64,000 nucleotides of DNA, taken from NCBI GenBank assembly GCA_024180945.1, contig JAKSGN010000010.1, positions 620,001-684,000 on the forward strand, read 5' to 3'. This document shows, piece after piece, positions 10,448-22,606 of this stretch. The notes under the pieces are model-generated. The model ran no database searches, was not told the origin of the DNA, and was given only the letters and a program-made list of their open reading frames with translations. The position numbers and the translations under genes were made by a program. Position 1 is the first letter of the stretch. Every line of letters starts with the position of its first letter. The stretch comes from Macrophomina tecta. Lineage: Eukaryota > Ascomycota > Dothideomycetes > Botryosphaeriales > Botryosphaeriaceae.

Positions 10448-12117
10448 TCAAAATATCAGAACAGAGCAATAACTCCCTAGCCCTAGTGCCTCTATCTCAT
10501 CCTCTGCAGCTTCTACTTCAGTCTTCCTTATTCTTTTATTCTGCGCCATTGTAGGTGTAGCGCTCTCGCGCTTCGAACCACGTTTCCCTTTAGCCATAAC
10601 AGCTTCCTTTGCGTCACGCTTCGCTTGTGCTTGAACAATGTCCTCATAGCACATTACTTTCGCCTTCCCGACCACCGTTGACCTGGCCGATTTGCGGCAA
10701 TTGCTTTCATTGTTCTGCTCGAACAAGAGCCGGTTCTCATCGAGAAGGAGAGCGCACTCAGCAAAGCACTTTCGAGCAGCATTGGCCAGCTTACGTAGGC
10801 GCTTTCTGCTCCGACCATCGAGCGTATGCGCGTCCTGTTCGATTTGGTCATGCAGCAAAGTGAGAGCCTCCAATGTCACGGGCGTTTGGATTACTTCGCG
10901 TGGACAAGATTCCGCCTTCGCCTTACCTTCCTGAGCGATACGCAGTTCGGATAGTGGCCTTTGGATGCCTCCAAGTACCTTGTCTGGGCTGAATGGATAC
11001 AAACCTACCTTTGCCCAGCCTGACTTGATGTTTCGCGGGGTAAGTGCCTGTTCGCGTGCACGGCTATAGAGAGAAGTAAAATGCTGCTTTCCAACTGTAT
11101 TTGCACCTCCTCGATATAGCCGCTCAACCTGTTCTCGATATGCCGTCTTCAGTGGGCCAAAAACTCCAACGTCACAGGGCTGGAGCTTGTGAGAGGCGTA
11201 AGACGGAATGCGGCAGAGAATGATGTTGTTTCGAAACAATACTGCATGTCTTCGAGTGACTCATGCGTCCCGAAGCCGTCGCAGATAAGAATCCGTGGCA
11301 TCTGGTTCGCTCATGATTTAGTCTGCGGGTCAAACACGTGTTTAACCCAGTGCAAGCTGATCCTGGAGTCCGTGTATCTAGATTGAGAGCACGCAAAATG
11401 CCACCCAGGAGTTGGATACGCAGTCCATGCGTTTCGATGAGTTGCTGCTGGCCAGATTACCAGTGGGAAGAGACACCTGCCATCTGTAGAAATGCACTCG
11501 ATCGCCGTCACGGTTGTCCGCTTGACGCCTGCGCCTCTATAGCTTTGCAGGTCGTCCTTATCTACCAGGACCTTGAGGGAAGCAAGCATGCTTAACATGA
11601 CCCCCGTTTCGTCCATATTGTAGACGTTCTCCGGCACAATGACGGGGTCATGTAGCTCCTTCCCGATGGTCTCAAACCAGTGCGTTATCTTATCGTAGAT
11701 GTTATTGTCGTGCCGGTTCCAATCTAGCGCCTTGACTCTTTTCGCTTTAAGCTCGGGATGACGATTGCAGAAGGCCTGCGGCCAGTTCTTGCCGGGAGTG
11801 CGGATCGTTTCGTCGGTCGCAAGAGCCTGAAAGACGGAGGAGCGCTGGCGGGCGATGACGAGTGCTAGCGAGCGTAGGTATTTGATCGGAATAGGGAAGC
11901 CATTGTTAGACATCCGCAACAGGTACTCGGCAAGGGCTTTCTCTTCCGAAGGGCTGAGGTACTGTTGGCGCTGCGCTTTATCTTCTCTCGAAGGCCGTCC
12001 GTGCGCGCGGTGCCATAGCATAGAGATAGGCACATCACTAGATGCTGATAGGGCGGCGTACGTTTTGGGTTTCGAGGGCACAAGGCCTTCAGACAGCACA
12101 GCACTGGCGGGATCCAT
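10448..12117 (-). pseudogene. Fot-type (pogo superfamily) transposase, second subfamily, two lesions
   Basis: From the ATG at 12117 the frame runs through an N-terminal DNA-binding region and the first catalytic Asp (NMDETGVML) to a TGA near 11306 (CGA to TGA type, within PQTKS-stop). In the same frame LICDGFGTHES (second Asp) follows. A one-base loss in an A-run near 11238 then shifts the frame to 10448-11239, which carries SHKLQPCDVGVF (third Asp) and a basic C-terminus ending in a K/R-rich stretch. Sequence and C-terminus differ from the 17-bp-unit Fot elements elsewhere in the window, and there is no zinc knuckle. Terminal repeats could not be identified; the 5' side abuts a LINE tail. 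Confidence 0.82.
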
Positions 12118-12505
12118 TCTACGATGCTGATCATGATGATGATGATGATGATTCATACACCCCGTCGGCCTTACCAGACCATAGGGACAAGGAACGCTAT
12201 TCTACGCTAAGCTACATTGGGATCCCGGTTCATTCGAGGCCCAGCACTCTGTATATAAAGAAACTACAATTTCCTCCTGTTCAACAATCTGAAAACAGAC
12301 GGACAAAAGCACAAAAAAAAATTAACGATAAACAGAATACTAGAACAAACGAAATAAAATGTAAAAGTAGAGCTATCCTCCATACACCCCTTATACCATC
12401 CCCTTCGAGACCACTTCTCGAGTGCTGTCAGTCCCTGTAGCGACGTGACGGCTGGTTGGAGAAGGGATTAATTTGTTTTGAGAAGGATTAAGCTCTCGGT
12501 CTCTA

Positions 12506-12573
12506 GTTGCGATCAGTCTTTGGTTGCAATCAGTCTTTGGTTGCGATCAGTCTTTGGTTGTGATCAGTCTTCC
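12506..12573 (+). repeat. 17-bp tandem repeat, four units
   Basis: Four copies of GTTGCGATCAGTCTTTG (with small changes) lie at the end of ORF2 of LINE A and overlap its last codons. LINE B has only about one unit at the equivalent place (near 15020), so copy number varies within the family. Confidence 0.85.
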
Positions 12574-14643
12574 CGTGGCCAGAGCAAATGCTGCCGTTGC
12601 TTTAACTGCGCGCATGTCTGCCTGCCACTTCTCCGGTAGGCCATCTACATACCTACCGTCAGGTCTTTTCGTGCCCGACCATCCGCCTAGCATGAACCCA
12701 AGGTCTCCGAATCTACTCCCCAGGTCGGTCTGTAGTTGAGCCCGGCGGTCCATCCAGCGTGGACACTCTAGGAGGAAGTGCTTAACTGTTTCCCTCTCTG
12801 CTCCGCACCCGCACGAGGGTGAATCTATTCGCTTGATTTTGTATAGCGGCTCGTTCAGGTTCGCTTTCGACGTCCTTAGCTGCGTAATTGCCACTGCTTC
12901 ACTATAGTTCAGTTGGTCATAGAGCTTCTTGGTGTGGAAGTGCGCCAACGCGCGATCGAGCTTGCGGATCGACTCGCCGACCTTAGAAGCTTCGAGCGTT
13001 TCCCTCCACTGTCTCAAGGTAATTTCCTTACACCGAGCTAGTGCTAAAGGCCGCAGTAGATTACCTGCAGGAGGCTCTTAGTTGCTCTTCGTGGCTTATA
13101 GTGCCAAGCTATGCGCCTTATCGCTTCCTATGATCTCTTCGTGCGCCGGTACCCATCTGAACTCGACGGGCGGCCCCTTGTTGCGCCTGATCTGGTCCAA
13201 TAAGCGGAGAATACTTTCAACCACTTCCTGACGCGGTACTTGTCGCGGCCTGCAGAGGAGACGGAGGGCTGTCTTGCTGTTACTATAGATGGCGTGTTTT
13301 ACCTTGGCTGCTTCGGGATATGCAGCCACCATCGCGGACGACCACGTGCCCTGTATTAGCTCTACTGCTTGGTGGATTGCGTGGAGCTCTGCGAGTAATC
13401 TTGTCTACTGACTCAGATTTGCCGACCGTACATGAGTGAGCGACGATGGTCGTGCCCCTGCTATCCACGCAAAAGACGCTGGTTCCGAGCTTGCCGTTCT
13501 TTGCGCGCCACCCGTGAAGATAGCGACCTCTGATTTCGACGGAGAGCTGGGTCGGAGCTTCGCTGCCTCGCGCGACTCAATGTAACCAGTCGGCATGTCC
13601 GCCCACGGCATCCTTAGAAACGGGTGGATCGTTTCGAGGTGTTCGACGTCGATTTCTCTAGCCATCAGCATTATCCGCTGTAGCGGGGACACGAACCTCT
13701 TGTTGGCCGGGTTGATCGCACGCTTTAGCTTCCAGAACGGGTGCTTCTGAGGTAGCGAGTGGCAATTAACCCAAAATCGAAGTAGTTGCTGGTGGAGGCG
13801 GATCTTGATAGGTAGAATCGCTGCTTCGGCTTCGAGGATGGATAGAGCTACTGTCCTGAATGCCCCGGTGATTGCTCTGCCCGCGATCCTCTGCACCGCC
13901 TCGAGTGATTTCATCAATGGTGCAGTCATGGTTGATGCCCATACTGGGGCCGCGTAATCGACCGCCGGCGCCACTGTGGCCGAGAAGAGCTGGCGCACGC
14001 TGCTCGGCCGAAGGCCCTGTGGTCGCCTCAGCGCCAGCGCTGCCTGGACGCCCCTTTTGGCAATCCTGCCCGCATGAGCCTTGAACCGGAGTTCCTGGTC
14101 GAAGATGACGCCCAATATCTTTGCTTCCGTCTTTGGGTGTACCTCCCTTCCCTTAACCGAAATCGGCTGGTTAGACCGCCTCTGCTCGTTCCGCGTGAAG
14201 TGAATGAGCGTCGTCTTCTCCGCTTCGAACGTCGCGCCGCTCGTCACTTCCCACTCTTCGGCTCGAGCCACCACCGTTCTTTGAAGCTTTGCCACGTTCT
14301 CGCTTGCAGACGATCCCGTTACCCAGGCGCTATAGTCGTCGATAAAGGCGATGGCTCCTTTGTTCCTGTTGGTTACGGACTGCACCAAGTCGGCGTTGAA
14401 GAACAGAAATAGTATCGGCGAGAGAGGCGAGCCCCGTGGGAGTCCTGCCTGCGGTAGGTCCATGACCCTGGACGTCTTGCCGTTTACCACTACCGAGGCA
14501 CTCCTTTTGGAGCAGAATGCTTCCACCCATTTGACTAGTACCTCGGGGATCCTTCTTTGACGGAGCCGCTGGAGGAGCACGTCTCGGGCAACGCCGTTGT
14601 AGGCTCCCTTGACATCGAACGATAGGAGCGTGGTTGATCTGTT
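12547..14643 (-). pseudogene. LINE ORF2 (reverse transcriptase-RNase H), LINE A
   Basis: The reverse transcriptase part (13405-14643) contains LLSFDVKGAYNGV, GLPRGSPLSPILF and the catalytic AFIDDYSAW. After it, the RNase H domain is spread over several frames (13283-13468, 13096-13332, then 12547-13017, the last containing the Cys-rich C-x-C end SCGCGAERETVKHFL). Frameshifts near 13480, 13330 and 13020 and a stop near 13090 show decay. Endonuclease and ORF1 are missing because of 5' truncation. The family is the Tad1-like clade typical of filamentous fungi. Confidence 0.85.
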
Positions 14644-15656
14644 TGATGATGATGATGATGATGATGATGATTCATACACCCGTCGGCCTTAGCAGACCAT
14701 TGGGACAAGGAGCGCTAATCTACGCTAATCTACATTGGGATCCCGGTTCAGTCAAGGCCCAGCACGCTGTATACAGAGAAACTATCCCTTCTGTCCCATC
14801 CAACGATCTAAAACCCAGATGCAAATGAAAGTAAGACTCGAGGAAGTTGGACGAAACGCAAGAAATGAAAGGATACATAAAAGTAGAGCTATCCTTCATA
14901 AATCCCTCGTGCCATCCCCTTCGAGACTACTTCTCGAGTGCTGTCAGTTCCTGTAACGGCGTGACGGCTGGTTGGAGATGGGATCGATTTGCTTAGAGAA
15001 GGACTGAGCTCTCAGTCTTCGGTTGCAATCAGTCTTCCGGTAGCCAAAGCAAAGGCTGCTGTTGCTTTGACCGCGCGCATGTCTGCCTGCCACTTTTCCG
15101 GTAGGCCGTCCATATACCTACCGTCGGGCTTTTTCGTGCCCGACTATCCACCTAGCATGAACGCGAGATCTCCAAATCTACTTCCTAGGTCGGTCTGTAG
15201 TTTAGCCCGGAGATCCATCCAACGCGGACATTCCAAGACGAAGTGCTTCACTGTTTCCTTCTCTGCTCCGCAGTCACACGCGGACGATTCCGCTCGCTTG
15301 ATTTTGTACAGCGGCTCGTTTAGGCTCGCTTTCGACGTCCTCAACTGTGCGATTGCTGATGCTTCTTTGCAGCTTAGCTGGTCATAGAGCTTCTCGGTGT
15401 GGAAATGTGCCAATGCGCGGTCGAGCTTGCGGGTCGACTCGCCGACCTTGGAAGCGTCGAAGGTTTTCCTCCACTGTTTCGAAACGATCTCTTCGCATTG
15501 AGCCAGTGCTGAGGACCGGAGCAAGATCCTTGGAGGGCAATCCGGACTGTCATCTATGGCTTGCGGTGCTAAGTGACGCGCCCTCTCATTGCCTGCAATC
15601 CCTTGGTGCGCGGGCACCCATCTGAACTCGACCGGTGGTCCCCGGTTGTGATCTGT
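14644..15656 (-). mobile_element. Tad1-like LINE B (family 1), inserted in LINE A
   Basis: A 1-kb 5'-truncated copy in the same orientation as LINE A. Its (ATC)n tail is at 14644-14671 and its body covers the RNase H C-terminal region (15144-15650). The sequence TTGATCTGTT occurs on both sides (14634-14643 and 15657-15666) and belongs to LINE A ORF2, so it is a target duplication (at least 10 bp). Near 15144 the frame ends at TAG where LINE A has TGG, a RIP-type change. Confidence 0.83.
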
Positions 15657-15684
15657 TTGATCTGTTGTTGCCCAGGCCAGAGCG

Positions 15685-15814
15685 GACAGATCAATACTTG
15701 GCGTCACGTGATACACGTGATCCCACTCTGGATCCTTTCTCTGCGGCGCGTATCTGCGCCCCACTTTGCTTCCTATCCTTCTCATCCCGATACTGTGGAG
15801 GCTGCGCCGTAACA
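15685..15814 (-). mobile_element. Gypsy LTR fragment (minus orientation)
   Basis: The sequence from about 15685 to GGAGGCTGCGCCGTAACA at 15814 matches one end of the solo LTRs at 4540-5028 and 45994-46428, including the GGCGTCACGTG block. The rest of the LTR is missing; on that side it meets LINE A sequence. On the other side it cuts into a hAT transposase. Confidence 0.8.
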
Positions 15815-17011
15815 CTTGGTTTTCACCGGTATGAGGCCCCTCGCAAGCCGAGAGGGATTGAAAGAAGCTTATTCTGAGCCGTCGGAAAATGCGCGTTAAT
15901 ACCAATAAGACACATTAGCTGGCCCGGCGAGGTCCAGGCGTCGAATGAGATGTGTATGGGCGTGCGCGCCGATGTAAGGAGCGTCCTTATATCGCCCTTC
16001 TTTTGCCTGAATAAGTGCATGAGCCATTCTTTTGTAGTAGTTGGTGACGTAGGTAGCATTCCAAGAAGATCCGGTGACGGGTTAAGTAGTTGAAAGAGGT
16101 GCCTTATGGAGAAGCAAGTAGCCTGCACGAAGGTGATATTGCATAGGATAATCCACTGGATAAATGCGCTCCTCCAAGCAGCAGGGTTGAAGGTAGTAAT
16201 AAGGCACGTCGTGCGTCCAGAGGTTCTAGGCGTAGCAGTGGGCTTCTGTATCGTCTTCTTACCCTTCTCTGTGATTTTATGCTTCTCAAGAAGGTGTCGG
16301 ATGGCGTTGGTGGTTGACTTGGAGGCGAAACGATGATTGCATGGATCACGGTTTAGCTCGCCTGTACGCACGGGATAGCTGTTTAGTCCATGCATAGGGT
16401 ATAAAGGAAAGCGCTTACATACAAATTTTGCAGAGCCAGGCTTCACGGCGGCCCCTTGGCAGGTCCTTGGTGTACAGTGCCTGGCCGTACTGCCAAATCC
16501 ATGAGCGCCTTGCACGGCGGCGTTGCAAGAAGCCGGCAGTCCACCCATGAGGAATGCGGCTTGGCTCAAGCACGTAGCCTCTGTGCTCCGTAACTAGCTC
16601 GTACTCTTCAGAGGATGTGCTTGCAAAGGAAGTATTGGCGCTTGGCTGGCTAGGCTGGCTAGGCTCGTTGTACAAGGACTCGTCATCGGAAGGAACAAAG
16701 ATCGGCGAATTGTCGCGTACGGTTGTGGTTGCAGAGGGCCCACGGGCTCGCTGCTTGCCCTTGCTTACTCGCTTGCGCTTGCTAGGAGTAGATGAAGGGC
16801 CGGCAACGGCTCCAAAGGCGGAGGGAGGAGGGTCGAGCGGCTGCTGAACGTGGAGGACGTTGAACGGGTTATAGCCAACATTGGCGCGTCGGGCGTCCTC
16901 CAAACGGGCGGAGCGACGGCTGGCGGGCGTACTGGCTACGCTGATGGCAGGAGTCGCTTGCGGCTTCGGAGAAGCACGAGTATGACGTGGGGTAACGATG
17001 GTGTAGTCCAT
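15815..17011 (-). pseudogene. hAT transposase, N-terminal half only
   Basis: Exon 1 (17011-16423, ATG at 17011) encodes a low-complexity Ser/Thr/Pro region with a KRKRVSKGK nuclear signal, ending WLCKI. A 61-nt intron (16422-16362, GTATGT...ACAG) joins it to ELNRDPCNHRF, completing a BED-type zinc finger (C-x2-C...H...H; RHLLEKHKI). Exon 2 continues into the hAT core start (KEWLMHLFRQKKGDIR, ISFDAWTSPGQ) and breaks off, with a frame change near 15835 (GPHTGENQ in another frame), at the LTR fragment. The rest of the catalytic domain and the dimerisation domain are absent, so it cannot be autonomous. Confidence 0.85.
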
Positions 17012-18444
17012 AGAGATGTTGCGATGGTTACTGATGATGCCGGTACTGGAGGGCGGTTCGCACGGCTTATATGTTGAAACATCGTTGCGCGATAATTCGA
17101 AAAAAAAATGCAAGATCTATTGTGATAAATTTCCAAGTATCCCCAGGAGTTTAGGAATCGATCTAGTCGCCTGCAGGAACGAAAACCGCACGCGTTGTTG
17201 AATAACATAGGTTTTTTCGTAGCCAATGCAAGACATCGTGATATTCAGCGAGGAGGTTTGACGAGGCAATCGGCGGTGTTAAGCGCCGACGCACTAACCA
17301 TGATAGGCACACGCTAAGCCTATAATAAGCACTCAACACCATGTAAAATATCGTGAACTTACGAACTCCCCTGCATTAACCTCCTTGCTGCTAGCAATTT
17401 CCACGGTATACAGGAGTGCTTGCCTTCGTTCCTGTATAAGGTTATCAGCTCCTGGCGCGTCTGCAACGCGACACCACGTATCAGTTTACGGGTAATTGAT
17501 AATTCCGCTCGGTAATTATGCAAGCGCATTTGCTTATTGGGTAGTAACAGTTGACTGAGAAGGGTCCAGATTACACTACGCTATAGCGATAACTAATAAT
17601 CCTAGTTGCTTGTTGGAACCCCTGGCTATACGGCCATTGAGCTGTATGGCGTGCCGCCGAGTCAGGCGGATAATGAGAGGTTCTACAAGAAGGCTGGCGA
17701 AATGGTGACGACCACGCGCCACTGGCTCACCGCTGAGATGGTTGGCGTTGCACATAGCCTACGGCAGTGGGATGAGGAGGATCACATCGATTGGCGGTGA
17801 TATTCTGGTGCCAGCGACGGCGAGGTGAGCTAGAACTGTATATATCCACATTCTTAAAACCTCACCACCATGCCAAGGCCTTGTATAGACTAATACGGCG
17901 ATCCCGTTCGTTTCGTTTCCAGGCCTCTGATTGGCCCATTCGTGCAGTTCTACAGCCTCAAACGGACGGAACGCACTATTCCGAACCGTGAGTGTGGCAC
18001 ATTGAATGGGCAAGGCATTTTCTGCTGGCCGCTGTGGAAAGTTTCCCCTCAACGTGGTTTCATCTCACCTGCATCGTCTCCACCGCTGGGAAGACCTGGC
18101 AGTAGTGCAATTAAACTTGCCGTCCCAGAGATACAGAGATCCTGTTTTTCTGTTGACGTGCGTCACGGATATCCAGCATATGCACAACCATTTCTGTATT
18201 GCAATGCAGCCACTGCGGATGGGGCGCCTTAAGAGATGGATACCGCTTGACTGCACTCGACGTCGGTGTAAGCATCGCACAGCATCATCATTCCCACGAA
18301 TTTCCACCTTGTGAAGGACGCATGGCCCAATCAAGGCTTGGTTTGATGCATTATTCGATCTTTCACCCGACAGCTGAAGCGACTATACTTCGACCCGTCA
18401 CAATGATCTTTTTTCCCGAAGAACCCGGGCGGGTCTGGGGGTTG
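17012..18444. other. intergenic; one unrecognised 64-codon ORF
   Basis: The only notable coding-like stretch is 17606-17800 on the plus strand, containing GTPGYTAIELYGVPPSQ and ending DHIDWR. Its composition looks protein-like but I do not recognise the family and it may be the last exon of a decayed gene. Nothing else from 17801 to 18444 can be supported. Confidence 0.35.
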
Positions 18445-18643
18445 GTTTTGATGGTGTATGGTCATACGAGCCTCAATAGGAACCAGTCCGCGAAGCTGAT
18501 CATGGAAAATCTGGTTGTTCTTCCTAACTAATTAGTGGCGTTGGCTATAGACATCTGACGCTATAACCGAGGCAAACAGAAGGTTTAAATAAATCAGACA
18601 ATAAGGCATAGATCAGTCAGCGATTGGGCTCATGTTCCATCAG
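18445..18643 (+). repeat. dispersed repeat, copy 1 (partner 42340-42535)
   Basis: About 200 bp matches 42340-42535 in direct orientation, with shared blocks such as GGAACCAGTCCGCGAA, CTATAACCGAGGCAAACAGA and CTCATRTTCCATCAG. Differences are mostly transitions, the downstream copy being the more AT-rich. The family is not recognised. Confidence 0.8.
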
Positions 18644-18676
18644 TTTTTTTTTTTTTTTTTTTTTTTGGGGGGGGGG
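18644..18676 (+). repeat. T23 directly followed by G10
   Basis: A run of 23 T (18644-18666) passes straight into 10 G (18667-18676) at the end of the dispersed repeat. The sister copy at 42535 has only five T at this point. Confidence 0.85.
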
Positions 18677-19658
18677 TGTGGTCGCACACTTCCAAGCCCT
18701 GGAAGAATCCTTTGATCACCAACGCTAACGCATGCATCCCACCACGGGCCGTGAATGCGAGCCGTCCGACCCGCAGCCCCTCGCTCCAGGGCTCTCGCAC
18801 ATCAAGGGATGGCATTGCATAAGCGCCACCCAACGGAGCGGTGAGGGGAGCACTGATGATGGTGCAAACCACCACTGGTAGTCTGATTAGTAGCTCAAAG
18901 ATCACGAGAGAGCCGTACCTTCAGATCTTCCAAGACTGTTGAAAATACATGATGGCTTTGCGTCTCACATAGCTTATCTCACATTGGCCAGCCTAAATAT
19001 CTCTCTCTGAAGAGTGCGTGTTGGGAGAGCATTCACGGGCAAGCCGCCGTCAGCGTTGTAGGTTCTGGGGAGATGATGGTTTGACATACGAGTATCTGCA
19101 TTAGTTTGGTTTCAGATATACGAAGTTTGCAAGCCACAATGAACGGATTTGGAACCGATCGCGATCGAGTGTTATTGAAGCGTACCATAGCCCAACAACT
19201 TGATGACGAAAGAGTGCCACATGAACTAGCGGTGTACATCTCGTTCTGACTTCGATTAAATAAAAGCAATATTCCTGAAGGCTTGCATCGGGGCAGTTGC
19301 AACAACGAATGAGGCCAACACTATTGTCAGGGTCCAACCTGCCATACACTCGCAATGAGCCTAGTAGGAAAAGAGGTTTGGGAATTGTTGCTGGTTCACA
19401 ATTCTAAAACACAAGTCAGACACCCACCGAGCCACGCTAGCGAAAGGGATGTATATAGATTCCCTCTTCTCTTCACATGTTTCTTTCTTCCCTACACTTG
19501 TTGTTCTTCGTCAATTGAGTATCTGCATCGACCGCCTCTGGCTGTGCCCTGCACACGTGTCTGCATTGATGTGACAACTATGTTCTTTGTCTTGCTTAGG
19601 ATTCGACACTCACAACTAATGAAGTGGCCTATCGCTTGCAATAGGATTACGCACCGCA
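18677..19658. other. intergenic, no supportable gene
   Basis: Only short ORFs without motifs are present. This is unoccupied sequence upstream of the hAT insertion site. Confidence 0.4.
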
Positions 19659-19666
19659 CGACACAG

Positions 19667-22391
19667 CAGACATCCCAATAATAAATAAATACATAATATT
19701 GACATATTCTTATGTATTCATTGGCAGATCCTAATATTATTATCGATTGCTAAGCTTATCAATAATTATTAATATAAAACTGAAGCGCCATGCATGTCGT
19801 CGTTGCCGCCAGCAATATCCATGACCTTACCATCTACTGCCACGTAGACTTTGCGGACCAAGTCATTCTTCACCCGGTTGCTCAGGCATTGAAGCTTCTC
19901 GATAGTATCAGGCGAGAGCCGTGCCCTGTCCCAAGAAATTGTCCGCCTTGCGCAAGAGAATACCCGTTCCGGATCGTCGGACATCGCCGGCACACTTAGT
20001 ATGTCAATGGCCAATTGGTGTAAACGTGGATACTCAATCCTCTGTTCTTCTCGACACCACCATTCAAGCGGTGTTTTGGTCGTCATAGGTCTTGGCGGAG
20101 AATTGACGAATTTTTCGAATTCATCCTCATCTCCGGGTTCATCCAAGACACTCATTGACTGCTTGATACGCTCGTACGGTGTTACTTCCCGTCGTTCGTC
20201 GTTCAGCCGAGCCGCGGACTCCGACGGGAGTGGCCGGTCCTTGTACTTCGCCCAATGCTGCCGTGCACCAGCAATAGCGGTCTGCCTCCATTCCTCTGCC
20301 CAGTGGCGGTCAAGGTACCTCCGGCGCTTTTCTGGATGGAGCAATAATGCCGTGGCATATATTGGGTTTCTGTCACTCTCTTCATAATGCTTCGAGAGAA
20401 CCCACCAACCCATGTGAATGGAATGAACCATACGCGCGTTGCTGGCGTATTTGCCCTGCTTTAACATCAGTCCAGGTCTGGTAATCGATCGAGCCGTCCA
20501 TGGCTTACCTTGGCATTCTCAAACTGCATGAAAAGAATATCCATATTCTCTAGCACCTGATCTATTGATGCCCACTCCATTTGCTGCTCCAAGGTCGCTT
20601 GGTAAAACGGCTGCAAGAACTCGTGAGTCATTTTGAGTACTTGCCAATCATCATGTGTGAGGATGTCGTCTTCCAGCTCGTTGTGGTATTGGTTGAGGAA
20701 TATTGACAATGGACCCTCTTGGCTGATAGCCGCATCAAGCAACTTGAACCATGAGTTCCAACGGGTGATATTGTCAATTCCAAGCGCCTTTTCTGCAATG
20801 TCATCCCATGCATCGTTGCGCACTGTGGAATTACGGATGAACACCGCAATGTTGTGGAGTTTACCCATTGGGCCGATGCTCCGCCAGCCGGCAGTGTCAT
20901 GGCGTTTCTTGCGCCTGTCGTGACTCTTGTGACAAGTGTTCGACTGAATTTGGTCGTGTAACGCGTCCGCAACTGTTACATCATTTACCTCGTGTTGCGC
21001 CTGCGCAATTGCGGCCTGCAGAGCGTCCTCACTAGTTGCAAAGAGAAAGGCTTGAAGGGACAAGTTAATGATGTGGCCGGCACACCGCGTGCGAGAGGAC
21101 ACTGGGTCAAGTGTAAGGCCGTACTCTTGCGACAGCTCAACAGCAAGTTGGCGGAGACAGGTGTCATTCTTTGCGTCATTGTCCCCAGTGAAGTAGCCGA
21201 TTCGGGGCGCTAAGTGGTACTGTCGGATAATCGTCATCAAGTGAGGTGCCATAGCCGTGCCGGCGTGAGAGCGGCGGAGGTTTGGTAGCCCTAGCAATGC
21301 TTTCCGAGGTTTGTAGGCCTCGTCAACCCATTGGGCGTGAACAGCGATATAGGCCTTCCGCTGAGGAGAAGACCATACGTCCATAGCAATGTGTACGAGG
21401 CTCCGGGCACGTTCTAGCCATTCCTTTACGGATTGTTGATGCGCATCGTAGGCCCTATCCAAGTCCGCCGCAACTGTGCTACCGGAATCAGTTAGGAACT
21501 CTTCAACGGCAGGGTTTATCGCGGCCAGAAGTGCCTGGTATTCCGGCCAGGTTACGAAGTTGAGCGGTAAATGTTTATGTGCGGATAGCAACATCTGTGC
21601 CCCTCGAAAGGCATCGACATTGATTACACTCCGTAGAGTGTTCATCTCATTCTCCCTGACTTGCTGCAGCCGCTTGCCGGTTGTTCTTGCGAAGGCATTT
21701 TCGATGGCTAGTTGGCGCCTGTTTTGAGATTTTGAATCCTCTCGAACAAGTATGTGATGAGCCTTCTCGAGATGATAGCGGGCGTTGCCAGATATGTGGG
21801 TTGACCAGGATGGATTGCGACAACGCGTGCAGTAGTGAAGTAATTTCCCGCTCATAGTACGTGGCTCGTCGCCTTGAGCTTCTCGAAAGTGATCCCATGT
21901 TGATGTGGCTCTCAGTTTCCGTCTCTTGACCGTATGCTGAGCTGACGATGCCTCGGGTTCTGACAGTGTGCTGGCAACTTGTGAGGCACTGTCAGAGGGT
22001 ACCACGGAGGAAGAACTTGACGGGGCATTGGATTGGGGCAGTGAGGATATGTTGACGTCCATTGTCGTGTGTAGAGATATGTCGCTGATGTATTACGAAC
22101 TGCGTACTTGCAACGTGACGGGTATGGCGAGGCAGCAGTTTCGGTTGCTAGGAGTTACAAACATTGGAGTTCACCTCCTATCTAGAGGCCTGATAAGCAG
22201 TAATATGCGTACAAGACTGCAATTTAATCTGAAACACTCTGGGGGAATTGGCGCTGGAAAATAGTGGGCCTATATTATTAATAGTTAACAATATATATTT
22301 ATTGGCAGCGTCTATATTATTATCCTTATGGAAAAGCTTAACAATAAATATGCCCTTAATAATAAATATATATTTATTACTGGGATGTCTG
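19667..22391 (-). mobile_element. complete hAT transposon with 8-bp target duplication
   Basis: The 2,725-bp element starts CAGACATCCCAATAATAAAT and ends with the inverse of CAGACATCCCAGTAATAAAT. It is flanked by exact 8-bp duplications CGACACAG (19659-19666 and 22392-22399), the length diagnostic for hAT. AT-rich subterminal regions lie inside both ends. It contains one two-exon transposase gene. Confidence 0.95.
19769..22062 (-). CDS. hAT family transposase, intact, 747 aa
   Basis: Exons 22062-20509 and 20458-19769 flank a 50-nt intron (20508-20459; GTAAGC, ACTGAT branch-like, AAAG end). Splicing joins ENAK to QGKYASNARM in frame and removes the apparent stop. The product starts at the ATG at 22062 with a Ser-rich leader, then a BED-type zinc finger (YCTRCRNP...YHLEKAHH), the RNase H-like core (MDVWSSPQRKAY; GYFTGDNDAKND; CAGHIINLSLQAF; ITRWNSWFKLL) and the C-terminal hAT dimerisation domain (PLEWWCREEQ; DPERVFSCARRTIS). 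No stop or frameshift is seen, and the TIRs are matched, so the element may be autonomous. It acts in the nucleus by cut-and-paste. Confidence 0.9.
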
Positions 22392-22606
22392 CGACACAGT
22401 CGGTACTGCTTCACACCGCCAGTACGGCGCCTCCTTGGATTTAAATAGGGCCGTGGAACAGAGGTATTCAATCTTCATCCTTACCCGGCGTAGAAGCGAT
22501 CAATTAACGCGGACTGCCTCTAGATGGTTGCAGAGGGCTAACACTGCAAATTGCTTACTCCGTGCATGCTCTGGTAAGTAATACGAAAAGTTGAAAGTCA
22601 CCCCCC

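Larger units (their letters stand above)
12132..14643 (-). mobile_element. Tad1-like LINE A (family 1), 5'-truncated, interrupted by LINE B
   Basis: The element has an (ATC)n tail at 12132-12152 and the family 3' end next to it, and extends upstream through ORF2. At 14643 it is interrupted by LINE B (14644-15656). Its next bases appear to resume at about 15657-15684, where the minus strand reads GGGCAACAACAGATCAA, matching the N-N-R-S codons just upstream of the reverse transcriptase motif. Target duplications of LINE A itself could not be defined. Confidence 0.8.

Noticed and set aside
12506..12573. Four 17-bp repeats as a possible CRISPR-like array
   Set aside because: No spacers, repeats are contiguous, and they overlap the end of LINE ORF2 in a eukaryotic genome.
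20459..20508. Stop and frame break in the hAT transposase
   Set aside because: A 50-nt GT-AG intron joins both parts in phase, so I do not call it a pseudogene.
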